Origin: Sphaerulina vaccinii
Taxonomy: Eukaryota; Ascomycota; Dothideomycetes; Mycosphaerellales; Mycosphaerellaceae
Direction of reading: 5' to 3'
NCBI GenBank assembly: GCA_022570795.1
Contig: JAKUDP010000013.1
Span: 1,240,001-1,304,000 of the forward strand
Length of the DNA stretch: 64,000 bases
This document shows positions 10,671-22,983 of this stretch, one piece after another (positions within the stretch are counted from its first letter, which is position 1; every line of letters starts with the position of its first letter). The position numbers and the translations under genes were made by a program. The notes beneath the pieces are model-generated. The model had not been told where the DNA came from and made no database searches. It saw only the letters and a list, made by a program, of their open reading frames with translations.

Positions 10671-13004
10671 CGTGCAGAGAGGTGTTGTTGTTGTAGTAAA
10701 AGTGTCTGCGTATAAAGGTAAAGCTGTGGGTGAGTTTATAATGCCAAGAAATACGATACCATCGATATGACCTCACGAGCACCATATCTCCCTCCGTATG
10801 CTAGGCACCACGCCACTGCATAATCAGACATACCAGTATTACGATCGAAGATGTTTGTCGGAGAAGAATGCTCGTCGCGCGTTCGATGGCACGCCGCGAG
10901 CCATATTCACGACATTATGCCATAGGCCACGATCGATCATCGAAACCGAACATCAACAACCACGTCCACGCTCTCTGCCAATCGTCCATCTACTATGCCA
11001 CGGCTTGTACAGACACATCAGTAAGCCGATTGAGTCGCTTGTCCGAGAGAAATGGTCCATGGACGCTCCACCACACGCCGCGACTCATGTTCACGAAATG
11101 ATGCGAAAGACAGGGATAATGAAATAACAGCGTGGCTGTGTGCTCCATGCGTTCACCCAGACTCTGTCCGGAACAACCATCGACCGTGCCACCTTGATTG
11201 CTGTCGTGGTAGTAGGCGCTAGATCCAGCGAGTCAGAGAAGATTGCGCGAACGCCTGAAAGACCGCAATCGATCAATGCCAAAAGCTCTTTTCTTGTATC
11301 CAGGCTCTTTGCAAGTCGTCCAATTAGTATATTGCCCTAATCGCTGTCGCGACAATAGCGAGGAGCGCCGTCTCGCCAAAGAAGATTGCTCGAATGTCTC
11401 GGAAAACCACAAACCGACAAGACCACCATCGACCATCGAGGCTGAATGCTCTAGTATCTTGTTGAAGCTCTCACCTCAATGTCCATTGACTATACTACTC
11501 CTGTTGAAGTCGTTATAACAGCGAAGGGGCTCAGCACGCCAGAGAAAGGTAACTTTCAGCCACGCGAGGCTCGACGAACAGGAGAAACTTGGGACCGGTA
11601 GAGGCAAGAGGCTGCACAACACCTCAGATACAGAGAGAGGCCAATGTCGTGAGCTGTTCGCATTTACATAAGAGAGTCTGGTAAATGTCCCTGTTCGAGG
11701 GCACGAGGTTCTCGCCTTTATGATGAGCGGTAAAACTTCGGTAGAGCCAGAACCTCTCGATGGAGGCTCGGTCACAGCCCATGATGAGCCGCACTGTATC
11801 TTTGCAGAGGGTCCAAGGTAAGTGGTCGTGTCGTCCGAACTTGTCAGGCCTTTACCACCATTAGTGCCCATTGGAAGCGCCGTAACACTACGGGTGGACA
11901 TGGTCACGACAATGGACGGGCGAGGTTTTGACGACATCTCCATTCCAGTGTACTCTGGGAGTTAAAAAAATACTGATCTCGGAGATCGACATTTCCAGTG
12001 GCTCGTATGTGGTGTATCGCTTGATTAATGCTCCCAGGAGAAATGCTTCTGACCCTGGTGGTGGGCACTCCCAAGGCGGTCCTCGTACTCTATCGCATTG
12101 TTGAAGTCGTGGGGAGCGTTCAACTGGGTAGCGGCACAGAATTGCGGGTACGCATGGCAGATGACTTCGATACTGTGGTCATTGAAGGTGTGCAGCAACG
12201 AGAGCATCCCAGGCTTCAGTCGTGCAGCTTGCTTTCCCCTCTGACCTCCTGCAGATCGGAGTGTACTGGCTTGGGCCTCGAAAGCCGCGATCTGAACAGT
12301 CCACGATCAAACTCCAATGCCAGATGCTCTTACCTTCGATCTATGCTCTCTGTCCGTTATCCATCTACTACAGCACTCTGGCTACTGTCGTCTTGACAGC
12401 ACGAATCGCCAGCAAGCCAGAGAAGGCTGCATGAGTGCGTCGAAAGCACGATCGAAGCAGAAAAGCAGCGCCAGGATACTCCGCGGCCGGAAAGTTGGTC
12501 GAGTCCTCGATCGTCTACGCTCGGTCTTACGTCGGTGCCAAGCGCGCAGTGATGTCTGCACAGTCCGAGTGGTGCTTCGAGATATTTCCTGGACTGCCCG
12601 AGGGAGCAGGAGAAGAATAGTTCCGCCTGAAGGATGATGATCCTGAGTAGTAGTGTCTCGCAAGGATGTAGGTGTCTTCGACCGCGTGCGCGAGCTAGGC
12701 ATCATGCCACATGCTCTCTGCTCGTCACTCAACCATGATGCGTCTCTGGCTGTCGCACTGATATGGCAAAGCGCCAGCGAGCTGGAGAAGGTCGCATGCC
12801 TGCCTTGAAAGGAGCGACTGAAACGGCCATGGATGATATATCGTCGATGACGAATGTCCTCGCTATCGTGCAGAAATGGTGTTGCTTGTTCGATAGTGTC
12901 AGGAAGCAGGTCAATGTTCATGGGAAGGAAGGGCAACGGCTTGCCAAGAAGATGTGGATCACCTTCTCCCGACTTTAGTCTCAGTTATCAGATCACGTGC
13001 TTAG
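10671..13004. other. Gene-poor stretch with diverged internal duplications
   Basis: About 2.3 kb without a convincing gene. I can align four diverged segments by eye, near 10,965-11,050, 11,275-11,400, 12,310-12,435 and 12,700-12,800. The last two are clearest: both pass through ...GCTCTCTG...CTGGCT...CGCCAGC...GAGAAGG.CGCATG. The best frames give short similar peptides (YALCPLSIYYSTLATVV against HALCSSLNHDASLAVAL) interrupted by stops. This looks like decayed duplicated coding sequence. GC content is normal, so it is not RIP-mutated like its neighbour. Confidence 0.4.
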
Positions 13005-13018
13005 GGCAAGCCATTCCG
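13005..13018. repeat. Left flanking direct repeat, candidate target-site duplication
   Basis: GGCAAGCCATTCCG immediately outside the left inverted repeat. The right flank (23,035-23,046) reads GGCAAGATTCCG, identical apart from two extra bases (CC). Twelve shared bases exactly at both borders suggest a target-site duplication. Confidence 0.5.
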
Positions 13019-13067
13019 CGCGTGGTCTAAGGGCCCAACCGGCTTTTTTGGTAATATTAATTAGCTT
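13019..13067 (+). repeat. Left terminal inverted repeat
   Basis: The core TCTAAGGGCCCAACCGGC followed by TTTTTTGG and a TAATTAGCT-type segment matches the reverse complement of 22,984-23,034 (TCTGAGGGCCTAACTAGC...TTTTGG...CTAATTAGCT). Roughly three quarters of positions agree, and most differences are C/T or G/A. A second TATACTAATTAGCTTG copy lies just inside (about 13,088-13,103), a subterminal repeat. Confidence 0.65.
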
Positions 13068-13699
13068 CTATATACTAATTTCGCATATATACTAATTAGC
13101 TTGTTTAAACAGATTTATATAGCGACGACAATAGCAGATATTAAATTAGAGAAACTAAAGAGTACAAAGTATAGTATAAGGTATAGAGAATAAGTATATA
13201 ATATCTAAAATCCCTATTCCGAACAATACGTATATAAAAACGCATATTAGGTAGTTTTTATATATTATATAGGCCGATACTACTACTTTCTAGATACTAC
13301 TCCTTCTACTATAGACAAGCTCTACTAACTAGACAAAGTATATATAGTACCTAAGACGTATAGAAATCTAGTAACAAAGAGTTTTTGTATAATACCTTGC
13401 ATTAAAGACTAGAAATATAGTTAGTCTACAAGAGTTGCTAAGTAGCCTTAGGCAATATTATCCTTTAAATCTAAGTCTACTAAGTTCGAGAATCGATCGA
13501 GGAGTAGAGTAGGAGGTAGGCTATCGACTAGGAGTATATATAGGAGTGCTAGAGATATAGATATTAGCAAATTGTTCGATATAAGCTTTTCTAGTCTAGG
13601 TAGAGAGGATAGTAATAGCAACCTATCTAATATAGAATCTTATATAAGCAATCTTATTCTAAATAAGGTTAATATTTTAGAAGGCCTAGAAAGTAATAT

Positions 13700-16590
13700 A
13701 TAATAGCTAAGAGTCTGCAATTAAGTATAGGAAGTATTTAGAGGCCTACTAGGTAGACCTAATTACTATACTACTCTAAAGCGCAAGGCTATATAGTAGA
13801 TATTTATTAGGAAGGTAATAGAGTTTCTAGTCGACAAGTCTAAAGCTTAGTTAAAGGCAAAAGCATATATCGCACTCTAAGAGGCATAGGTAGAAAACTA
13901 GTTAAGCTAGGTTATATTCTATAAGAATTAGTAGACTTTATAGCTAAAGCCTAGAGCTAGTATAGATAGTAGGTAGTATACTATACTTACTATTCCGACT
14001 AAATATATAGAAGCAATCTAGAAGCTTGCAAAAGACTTTATATATAGGATCCTAAAGGTATAGATCCAGGTAGTATATATAAGTATAGTAGGCTAGCTAG
14101 CTCTAGATAGCAAGTCGGACTAGTATTAGTAGATGCTAGGTCTAGTAAAGCGCAAGCTCTATATACTATATCTCTTTCTAGCTCGCAAACTATAAGTATA
14201 CTATATCTAGAATCTTATTTTCAATCCGAATAATATTATCTAGATTATAGCTATATCTATAGGCAAGAGTCTAACCTTCTAGTCCTAGCCTCTTATTTAT
14301 AACTATACTATTATCCTAATTATACTACTTAACTAGATTGGAATCGAGTAGAAGATAAGGATCTAGCAACTCGGAGGCAACCTAATCCTTTTTATATCTT
14401 ATATAAAAACTAAACTAAGTATATAGTAGTAGGTAGATCTACGAGTAGGTAAGTTTATTTATATCCTCCTTAGTTTAGAGATAGCAATATAGGAGTAGTT
14501 CCAAAAGCTATAGCTTAAGCCTTAGTTTAGATAGTATCTAGGTATAGTTATTATTAATAAATTCTACCTTGTCTACTAGTAGAGTATAGAGAATAGAGGA
14601 TTTAGAAAGGAGTATACGAACCTCTAGACGCTATATACGCTCCTATACTACAACGTCCGTATATATAGTTATATAGCTACGTTAGATGCTATAGTAGAAA
14701 AGGTCTATATAAAGACAACTAGTATATAAGAAGGTTATATTACTTTAATTAGAAATAGTATTAACTAGCCTAAGATCTTTATATAGGCTATACTAATCCT
14801 AGACGGTATAGGAGACAACTATAGCTCGCTCTTCTAGCTTGCTACGTAGGTAGTAGACCTAAGTACGTAGGTAAAGAATCCTATATAGATTCTAAAGAGT
14901 ATAGTCTTTTATAATAGTCGGAAGAGATATTAGAAGGCCGCCTATACTATACGTATATATATTATATAGAAATTCCTAGAGTATATAGAGGTAGAGGTAT
15001 ACTAGATAGTCTAGGTCTACTATAGGTAGATAGCTAGGCAGATATAGGGCAAGCTTATATAGGAGTTCTAGAAGTATAACTTTAAAATCTATATTCTCTT
15101 TGCGACTAAGGCGCTTAGGTTAGAAGTAGACATTCTAGATATTAAGGAGATTGTCTAGTATAGGCTCCTAAAGCAATATATAATATAGTATATTATATAG
15201 CGCGCAGGTTGTATAGTACAAGACTCGGTAAAGTATAGGCCTAGGCACTTTACTCTACTATATAAGAAGTTCGCTAATCTCGAGTATATAGTCTTACCTA
15301 CCTAGTCTATAGAGCCTACGCGCCTTATAGAGATTCTAGTAGATAAGCCTATTAGTTAGCCTATACCTCTAGATACAAAGGCAAAGAAGAGAAAGTCGGA
15401 TTAGAATAAGTACGACAAGCTTAAGTTCTTTGTCTACTATTAGATTAATTAGACTATAGGCGATCTACCTATAATCTAGCCTAGGTATCGAAGGAAGGTC
15501 TAGCTATATACGTTTATAGAGGCTATGCCCGAGCAGATAGATATAGACTACTACGACTATTACTAGCCTATATAGAAGCTCTCTAAGTCGGAAATATAGT
15601 AGGCTATAGCAATAGAGTCCTAGGTATTAGTTAGAGTTTCAAGGTATATACTCTTTATATAGGCTTGTCTATATAAGTAGGACATTCTTTAGGCAAAGCG
15701 TCTATATACTAATATAATCTTCTAGCTAGTACCTAGATCTATACTACTCTAGAGGATTTAAAAGTATATTACCTACTACTAGGGCAAGGCTCCTAGTTAC
15801 TACCTAGTCCTCGACCGAACTAGATTAAAAGCCTATCTAGAGTAGGTAAAGTTTATATTACTAACCTAACTACTATCTATACTAGAGACTTAGCTATATA
15901 TATTTATATAGTAGGTAGATAGTAACCTTATAAGCGGCTAGGCTAATATAGAGAGGTAGAGTAGATAGCTTATAGACAAAGGCTAGGCGAGCTACAAGTA
16001 GTATTACCTAGGGCAATATATAAGTATTAAGAATAGGCAAGTCGATTATAATATTAGCGAGACTATTATAGATATATCGGACACGTCTATATATAGAATT
16101 TGCATATTCGGTATTTAGACTCTACTTCTATATATATCGACGCCCGAGCTATAGACAATATCTAAAGTAGTTGCAAGTAACGGGTCTCTAGATTCCAAAT
16201 AAGCTACGTAGGACAGCGCGCCTAATATACTAAACAAGGATATAGTAGCGCCTATAAAAGGAAAGGGAAGAGCAAAGCCTAGAGTATCTACTTCCAAATA
16301 TAAGTAGATATATTTCCAGACTCTGTCGCTATAGGCATCGCTATAGACAAAGTAGACTCCTAATTTCTATAAGGTCCTAGCTAAGAAGTCTAGTAATATC
16401 TAGTCTGCGAGCAATACCTAGCCGTCCAAGTAGAGCCGTATAGAATCGCCTCCTAAGCTATCGATAGGTAGAGTATCTAGAGTTTCTAGTTGTGTAACTA
16501 GAGGCTATATACCTCTAAAGCATTGTCGATAGAATTGTAGATAGTATACTAGCCGCTCCTAGGCTCGCTACCTACCTACGTTATATAATT
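13700..16590 (+). pseudogene. RIP-destroyed RecQ-like SF2 helicase
   Basis: One frame stays open for about 2.9 kb if TAG/TAA are read as mutated Gln/Trp codons; I saw no frameshift. Recognisable helicase motifs in order: Walker A ending M-G-K-S at 14,259-14,270, followed by LTFQ and a T-I-I-L strand; motif II at 14,556-14,567, now N-K-F-Y but exactly what CpA/TpG transitions make of D-E-F-H; motif V (ATKA..LEVDILDI) at 15,099-15,150; motif VI starting QRAG at about 15,198-15,209. The spacing and the GKS-LTFQ and VDI-DI patterns are those of the RecQ branch. A basic segment and a Cys-containing C-terminal region (about 15.4-15.6 kb) follow. Start and end are approximate because the initiator and natural stop cannot be told from RIP changes. 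Confidence 0.7.
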
Positions 16591-16689
16591 AATTATATAT
16601 AAAGCTAGTATCCTAATATATAGAGGAAATCCTATACTTATATCCTATACTCTCGCACCTCTAGTCTCTCTATTTGTTCTATACTTGCT

Positions 16690-17097
16690 TCTATAGTCCT
16701 CTAGCTAGATCCTTAGTATATTATATAGTTCTCTATTACTCTCTAGCTTAATCTAAGTATACTCTATAGTCCTCTAGCTAGATCCTTAGTATATTATATA
16801 GTTTTCTATTACTCTCTAGCTTAATCTAAGTATACTCTATAGTCCTCTAGCTAGATCCTTAGTATATTATATAGTTCTCTATTACTCTCTAGCTTAATCT
16901 AAGTATACTCTATAGTCCTCTAGCTAGATTCTTAGTATATTATATAGTTCTCTATTACTTTCTAGCTTAATCTAAGTATACTCTATAGTTCTCTAGCTAG
17001 ATCCTTAGTATATTATATAGTTCTCTATTACTCTCTAGCTTAATCTAAGTATACTCTATAGTCCTCTAGCTAGATCCTTAGTATATTATATAGTTCT
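16690..17097. repeat. 73-bp minisatellite, about 5.6 copies
   Basis: The same unit, starting AGTCCTCTAGCTAGATCCTT, recurs with an exact 73-bp step; the G of this marker lies at 16,696, 16,769, 16,842, 16,915, 16,988 and 17,061. Copies differ by single C/T changes. A shorter duplication of about 53 bp (TTCTAGATTTAGGCT...) follows at 17,093-17,170. It sits between the helicase and DUF6589 frames. Confidence 0.9.
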
Positions 17098-17289
17098 AGA
17101 TTTAGGCTAGCCTTCTACTTCTACTTAGATAGTATCTACTTAAGTTCTAGATTTAGGCTTGCCTTCTATATAGATACTTATTTCTACTACAAATAAATAG
17201 AATAGAATAGAGAAGTAGTTAGAAAGAATATATATTATAGTATTAATTATTAACTAATAATATAATTAAGGTAGTACTTCTACCTCTTC

Positions 17290-20200
17290 GAGTCTACGAT
17301 CGCACTATATATAATACTACCTACTACTTCGTCGCTGTCTGCAATAGCTCTATACGTATCTGAATCTCTAAGTATAAAAAAGACTATAGCCGACTATAGA
17401 CAAATACCTACAAACCTAAGCTATAAATATATAGCGATACTAAGTATATCTTAGATAAGTAGCTTCTAAGGCGCAATATTCCTCGAGTCTAATAAACTAG
17501 CTCCGACAATCCTAGAAAGAGTATAGGCGCGTTCTAATTAGTATAAGAGTAGTTAGATAGTTTAGGAAAAGGTAGATAATATCCTTTAGTATATATACTT
17601 AAGTAATATAAGTATTAAAAGCTTCCTAAACTCCTACTATAGTATAGAGAAGAATCCGGGTATAAGCGTATAGGTAGAGACTATAGGTAGGTATATAAAG
17701 AGAATAGGGAGCATTATATCTAAGAAGTCTTTCTTATAAAAAGTATACCTATATATAAATAAAAGTAAGTTTGCAAGCTTTGTTCTAGGCCTTATTAGAC
17801 TAGATATCTAGTCTTTAGCTTAGATCGAGGTAGGTAGAGTCTAGTAGTATATAAGACCTATACTAACTATACTTAGGTATTTAGCAAATTCGATTTAGAG
17901 TAGCAAGTAAGTAAGGTCCTCCTTTTAGATATATTTAGAAAGATAGCTTAGGTAGCTCCTATACTTACTAATATTATAAGCGCGCTTATTACTAGACTAG
18001 CGTAGGTAACTATAGATATAAAAGAGACCCTACGATAGGTCTATAGGAAGGTTATATAGGTAGCTTCGATAATTAGATAGGTATAGTATCTAAGAGCTAG
18101 AAGTAGACTATCTCGCTAGCTTGGGATCTACCTATAGAGTTAGGGAACCAAGCATAGAGTAATATCTATACTCGCTAGTATAGGCGTCTATATATATTCT
18201 CAGAGTATCTATTAGGCAAATAAGAGCCTACTTAGAATAGCTATAGAGAGCGTATATATATATAGTTAGAACCTAGCTACAAATATTATCTTCGATAACT
18301 AGGACTATATACTCCGGACTAGATAGTCTAGGTTTCTTAAATAGGACTAGCTCCTATATTATACTACTACAAAGGTCTTTAAGAGTATATAGATCCTACG
18401 TAGTAGCTTGGATATATCCTTGCTATATAAAGAGAATTCCTTATAGCTTTATAATATTATAGGTATAGAGAGGCTAAAGTATAGCGAATAAGAGTAGGTA
18501 TATATACTATACAAGATAGCTAAGTATATTCGCAGAGCGTACCTAGTTGAAGTTGTAGAAGTATATAATATAAAACTAGACTCGGACTAGTAGGCTATAT
18601 TATAGTACCCCTATATATATATTATATATTACCTTGCAACTTAGAAGTCTATATACTCTATAATAAAGCTTATATTCGAAGATAAAGGTACTATAGATAG
18701 TATATATAGAGTAATTAAGGATATTATAGACAAGTAGCTTAACCTTCGGGAAATATATAATAGTATCTAATATAATAATATAGATCCTATAGACAACTCT
18801 ATACTATTTGTAGGCGCTGCTACCGAGTCTTAATTATACTAGGACAAGATTCTCTATTCGCAGATAGAGCAAGACAAGGACTAGGTTAGATAGACTAGCT
18901 ACAACCCTAGCTAGAAGATTAAGCTAGTTTATAGCAATTAGAAATTAGTCTCTAATATCTATACTATATATAAGGAGTATATTAAGAATAAAGACCTATA
19001 TAATAGAATCTAGTAGGTACTACTAGTACCCGGGCTCTTCTACCTAAAGATATACCTAATATAGGCAATCGATAGAAACTTTAGTAGGCCCGAGAGCTAT
19101 AACTCGAAAATATATCTAAAGGTCTACTAGGCGCTAATAAATTGTAAGATCTGCCTATTATTCTAGGTACTATATAGTTATATAGAGCATCTAGTAGTCG
19201 ATAGCTATTATACCTATATCCTAGTATTTATATATAAAATAGCTAGAATTTAAGACCTAGGTAATAGATCGAATATAGCTAGGTATATTTAAAAGCTTTT
19301 AGTCGAAGGATTCCTAGATCTATTATAGAAGGTCTATAAAGCGTACTTCTCCTAGTAGGCGCGTATACTACGCCTAGATCTATAGTCTAATTAGATAAAA
19401 GCTAGATATTATATAGGTAAGACTACCCTAATAGTAAAGAAAAAGAAGAAGTTAGCTCCCTATATAGCAAATATAGTCGCAATCGATAGTAGCGAGGATA
19501 GGACTATATATATCTACTTTATCTAGATAGTGCAGACCTACTAACTCCTCTACTATACAATCAAGTATATAGACATCGGCCTCCTATGCTATATAGTTAA
19601 TTAGTATATCTTAATCTTCTATACGAAGTCTTATAAGAACTATGCGTTTGTTATACTCTAGCTAAAGTAGATTACAGACTCGCCTACGTCTAATAAGCAG
19701 CTCTAAAATACAATTCTAGCAAATAGTCTAGTAAACTATATAGGCAGAGTAGATAGTTAGTTTGAAATCGACTATATAAATAAGTTCCTAAATAGCTATC
19801 TAAAAGCACTACTACAAAATCGAAGGAATAGTATATTTAGTATAGAGGATTAGCTCGCCGACTATACTCTACTCGCAACCTATATAGGTTAGCTCTATAA
19901 TAGAATAGAGGCAGCGTTTAGCAAATATATAGATATAGTATATATAAGGGCAAGCGCTATATATAAGATCTACTAAGTTGTATTAATCTACCTAGAGGAG
20001 TTACTTAATTATATATAGATAAAGGATACTCTATTCTATATAGTAGATCTCTTTACTATAGGCCTAAACAACCTTATATCTAATATAGGTATAGATAACA
20101 AGCCTTGTCTATCTATACTTAAGAGATTCAATTAGAATATAGTATATATACTAGACTTAGGTAGTTCTATACCTAATATCGAGTATCTAGACATTCCTAG

Positions 20201-20490
20201 CTAAATAGACAATCTAATTAAATAAGACAACCTTTAGACTATAGCTACTATAGACGATGTACCTAGGTTCCTCGCTAATAACAAGTCTAAGTTTATAGAT
20301 AATATAGAGTAATACTCGGATATACTTAGGTAAACTAGGCTTATATATATAACTTCTCTACAAGCCTATAACAACTATACTAATTAGATAGCTTAGACTA
20401 TACAAAACCGACCTGCCGATAATAGAGATATATACGTAAGCTAGGCTTACCTACGTAGTATCTCTATATTTCTAGAACAACTATAGTAAT
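17290..20490 (+). pseudogene. RIP-destroyed DUF6589-like protein
   Basis: More than 1,000 codons can be followed with TAG/TAA as the mutated codons. The frame in the first 0.7 kb differs from the rest, and a segment near 17,950-18,000 with a TTACTAAT branch-like site may be an intron. Diagnostic patches are VFDN-x-DYILR-x-RQSRFL near 18.29-18.34 kb, LLVPGLFYLKM at about 19,020-19,050, and a C-terminal block with NSLVNYIGRVDS and RRNSIFSIED. I recognise this as the fungal DUF6589 family, often seen in large repeated genes in fungi. A transposase-like role is suspected from that distribution but is not demonstrated. Limits are approximate. Confidence 0.6.
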
Positions 20491-21015
20491 TAAGTAGGTT
20501 ATAGGTAATCGAAATTCGAGCTTTTATATATAGAGATACCTATAAACATTAGATACTTATTAGGCTTCTCTATATAAAAGTAGCTATTTATAAGTATAAT
20601 TCTTACTATATCTATACTATCGCATATACTATAGACTACTATACTTACTTTACTTTATAGCAAAATAGTAAAAAGGTAGTTGCAAACTCTTTACTTATAC
20701 TCTATTATATATAATATATATAGCCTAGGTAGAGCTTTCTATTAGCCTAATAATTATAGATAATACTAGTTAGTTACTTTATTAAGGTAGGTAACCCTAT
20801 ATATATATCGTCGCTATTTACTAGTATAGGTCCTTAGGTAGCTATAGAAGACTATAAAGGAACTTATCTTTTTCCTTAGATACTTCTTCTTCTATTATAT
20901 ATAATATCTACTACTTTACCTTCTATAGTCGCTTATAGTCTATAATACTTATATACCCGACTCCCTACTTTATTAAGAATATATATATATTATATAGGTA
21001 GTCTATATAATACTT

Positions 21016-21505
21016 AGGCAAGCTTAGGACTACCTCCTTACCTATATCTAGGCAAAGCCGAGCTTTTATATATAAACTCTTATATACTATATATCTCTCT
21101 ATTCTATCTCCGAAGGAAATTAGTATCTAGCTACCTATCTAGTAGCTTAGAGTCTCTATTTCCTTTAGAGATACTTATATATATACAACATACTATATAG
21201 TAGCTTAGTCGCTCTATTTTTTTTAGAGATACTAACTTTACTACTTTATAGACTCTACTCTTTAGGCGAGCTTAGGACTACCTTCTTGCCTATACTTAAG
21301 TAAAGCCGAGCTTTTATATACTAACTTATATATATACTATATATCTCCCTATTCTTTCTCCAAAGGAAATTAGTATCTAGCTACCTATCTAGTAGCTTAG
21401 AGTCTCTATTTCCTTTAGAGATACTTATATATATATAATATACTATATAGTAGCTTAGTTACTCTATTTTTTTTAGAGATACTAACTTTAATACTTTGTA
21501 GACTC
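21016..21505. repeat. 248-bp tandem duplication
   Basis: Two head-to-tail copies: AGGCAAGCTTAGGACTACC at 21,016 and AGGCGAGCTTAGGACTACC at 21,264, continuing in register through the TTAGTATCTAGCTACC and TTTTTTTTAGAGATACTAAC segments. It ends about 25 bp before the ATG of the third frame, so it probably duplicated that gene's leader or promoter. Confidence 0.85.
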
Positions 21506-21530
21506 TACTTCTTACTCGAATTTAGTTACT

Positions 21531-22742
21531 ATGTCTAGTACCCCTATCTACTACTCGATAGCTACTATAGCTTCTACTCCTACCTACTGCCTATAAGGCC
21601 TAGGCTATAATCTACTAACCTACCTATCCTTATAGCTAGAAGTACCTATAGGTATAGATAAAGACGACTAGGAGGAGGTATATAGTTAGCTATAGAATAT
21701 CTTCTATATATCTAGTAAGGCCTGCAAGATAACTTTGCTCTAGGTATATAATACTATAGTTAAGCTCTATAGCTATATTATACTCTGCGATACTCTATCT
21801 CAGTTCTTTAGCTACTTTAATAATATAATTAGTAGCTTAGATAGGAGAGTTGGCCGAATTGCTTAGTATATAGCTCTAATTATAGACAAGTCCGAGTATT
21901 ACTTGCCTAGACTATTTAATAAGGGATAGGGGAAGTACTAAGAGGTATATAACTTTAGATAGGAGCCTATAGAGATTAACTTATAGAGTACTAGAATAAG
22001 ATTAGTTATACTATATAGCTATTACCTAAGTTCGCGCAATAAGCGCAACTCTAAGCCGATTAGGTCTATAGCTATACTTAATAAGACAAAGTATAACAAA
22101 ACTAACTACTACTACTTCTAGTATAGCCCGACTAATAGGATAAAGAGCCTATTTAAAGTATATATACAAGTAGCGCTTATAGAGGATTCTAATTATAATA
22201 ATCTAGAAGACTTCTTATATAGAGGTACCTATACTAGCTATATCTAGTAGTCTAAGTATAATAAGTATATAATTAGTCTATACTAGAAGAGCCTAGGTTA
22301 TAAGGCTACTATATAAAAGAAGTATAAGTAGCTATTAATAGTAGCTTAGAGAGCTATCTTCTCTATACCTAATAACAACTTCTACAATCTACCTAATATA
22401 ACTAGCTTCGATAAGAATCTTACTCTAGCCTTATACCTTATATATACTTCGAGAACTAATAGCCTTATATAAGGCTTAGGAATACTAATTATACCTAAGA
22501 ATCGCTACTAGGCGTTTGTATATCTCGGCTTTACTTAGAACGCAGCTAATAGTAACTATAATAACTTCCTATACTATATAAAGGACTTAGCTAAAGCCCT
22601 ACTTATAGCTATTTATATAGAGATTACTAAGGATACTACTATTAACTTAGACCTTAAGGGCAACTCGTCGTCTAAGAAGGAGTATAATTCTAAGAATAAT
22701 AGGCTTCTTAGTAATATAGGTACTAATATAGATATATTTTAA
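21531..22742 (+). pseudogene. RIP-destroyed third frame of the element, unrecognised
   Basis: An ATG survives at 21,531 and a single frame runs 404 codons to TAA at 22,740-22,742 without any indel. About 20 in-frame stops interrupt it, all TAG or TAA and none TGA, as expected if CAG/CAA/TGG codons were hit by CpA transitions. The second half contains IFSIPNNNFYNLPNI and a later LGFT-x-NAANSNYNNFL segment. I cannot match it to a family. No signal peptide is apparent. Its position after the helicase and DUF6589 frames suggests an accessory protein of the element. Confidence 0.6.
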
Positions 22743-22983
22743 AAATAAGTCTAAAAGTAGTTAAATATAGATAAAATTAACTAAGATTAACTAATACTCT
22801 AAGGAAGTATATAAGGAGTGCTCTCTACTACTACTACTATAGCCGGGCTGCTAGCTACTAATAGCGAGGTATTATAAGTAGTATAGTAGGCTTTCGGATT
22901 TTCTAAATAAAGTTTTATAATCTCTACGACTATCTAAAGCTCCTCCAAGTGTCTGTATATTTATTCGCCTATGTTTCAAAATC

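Noticed and set aside
16115..16297. 60-codon minus-strand frame with a hydrophobic segment
   Set aside because: It is the antisense of the RIP-mutated helicase frame; stops become rare on that strand by chance in TA-rich sequence.
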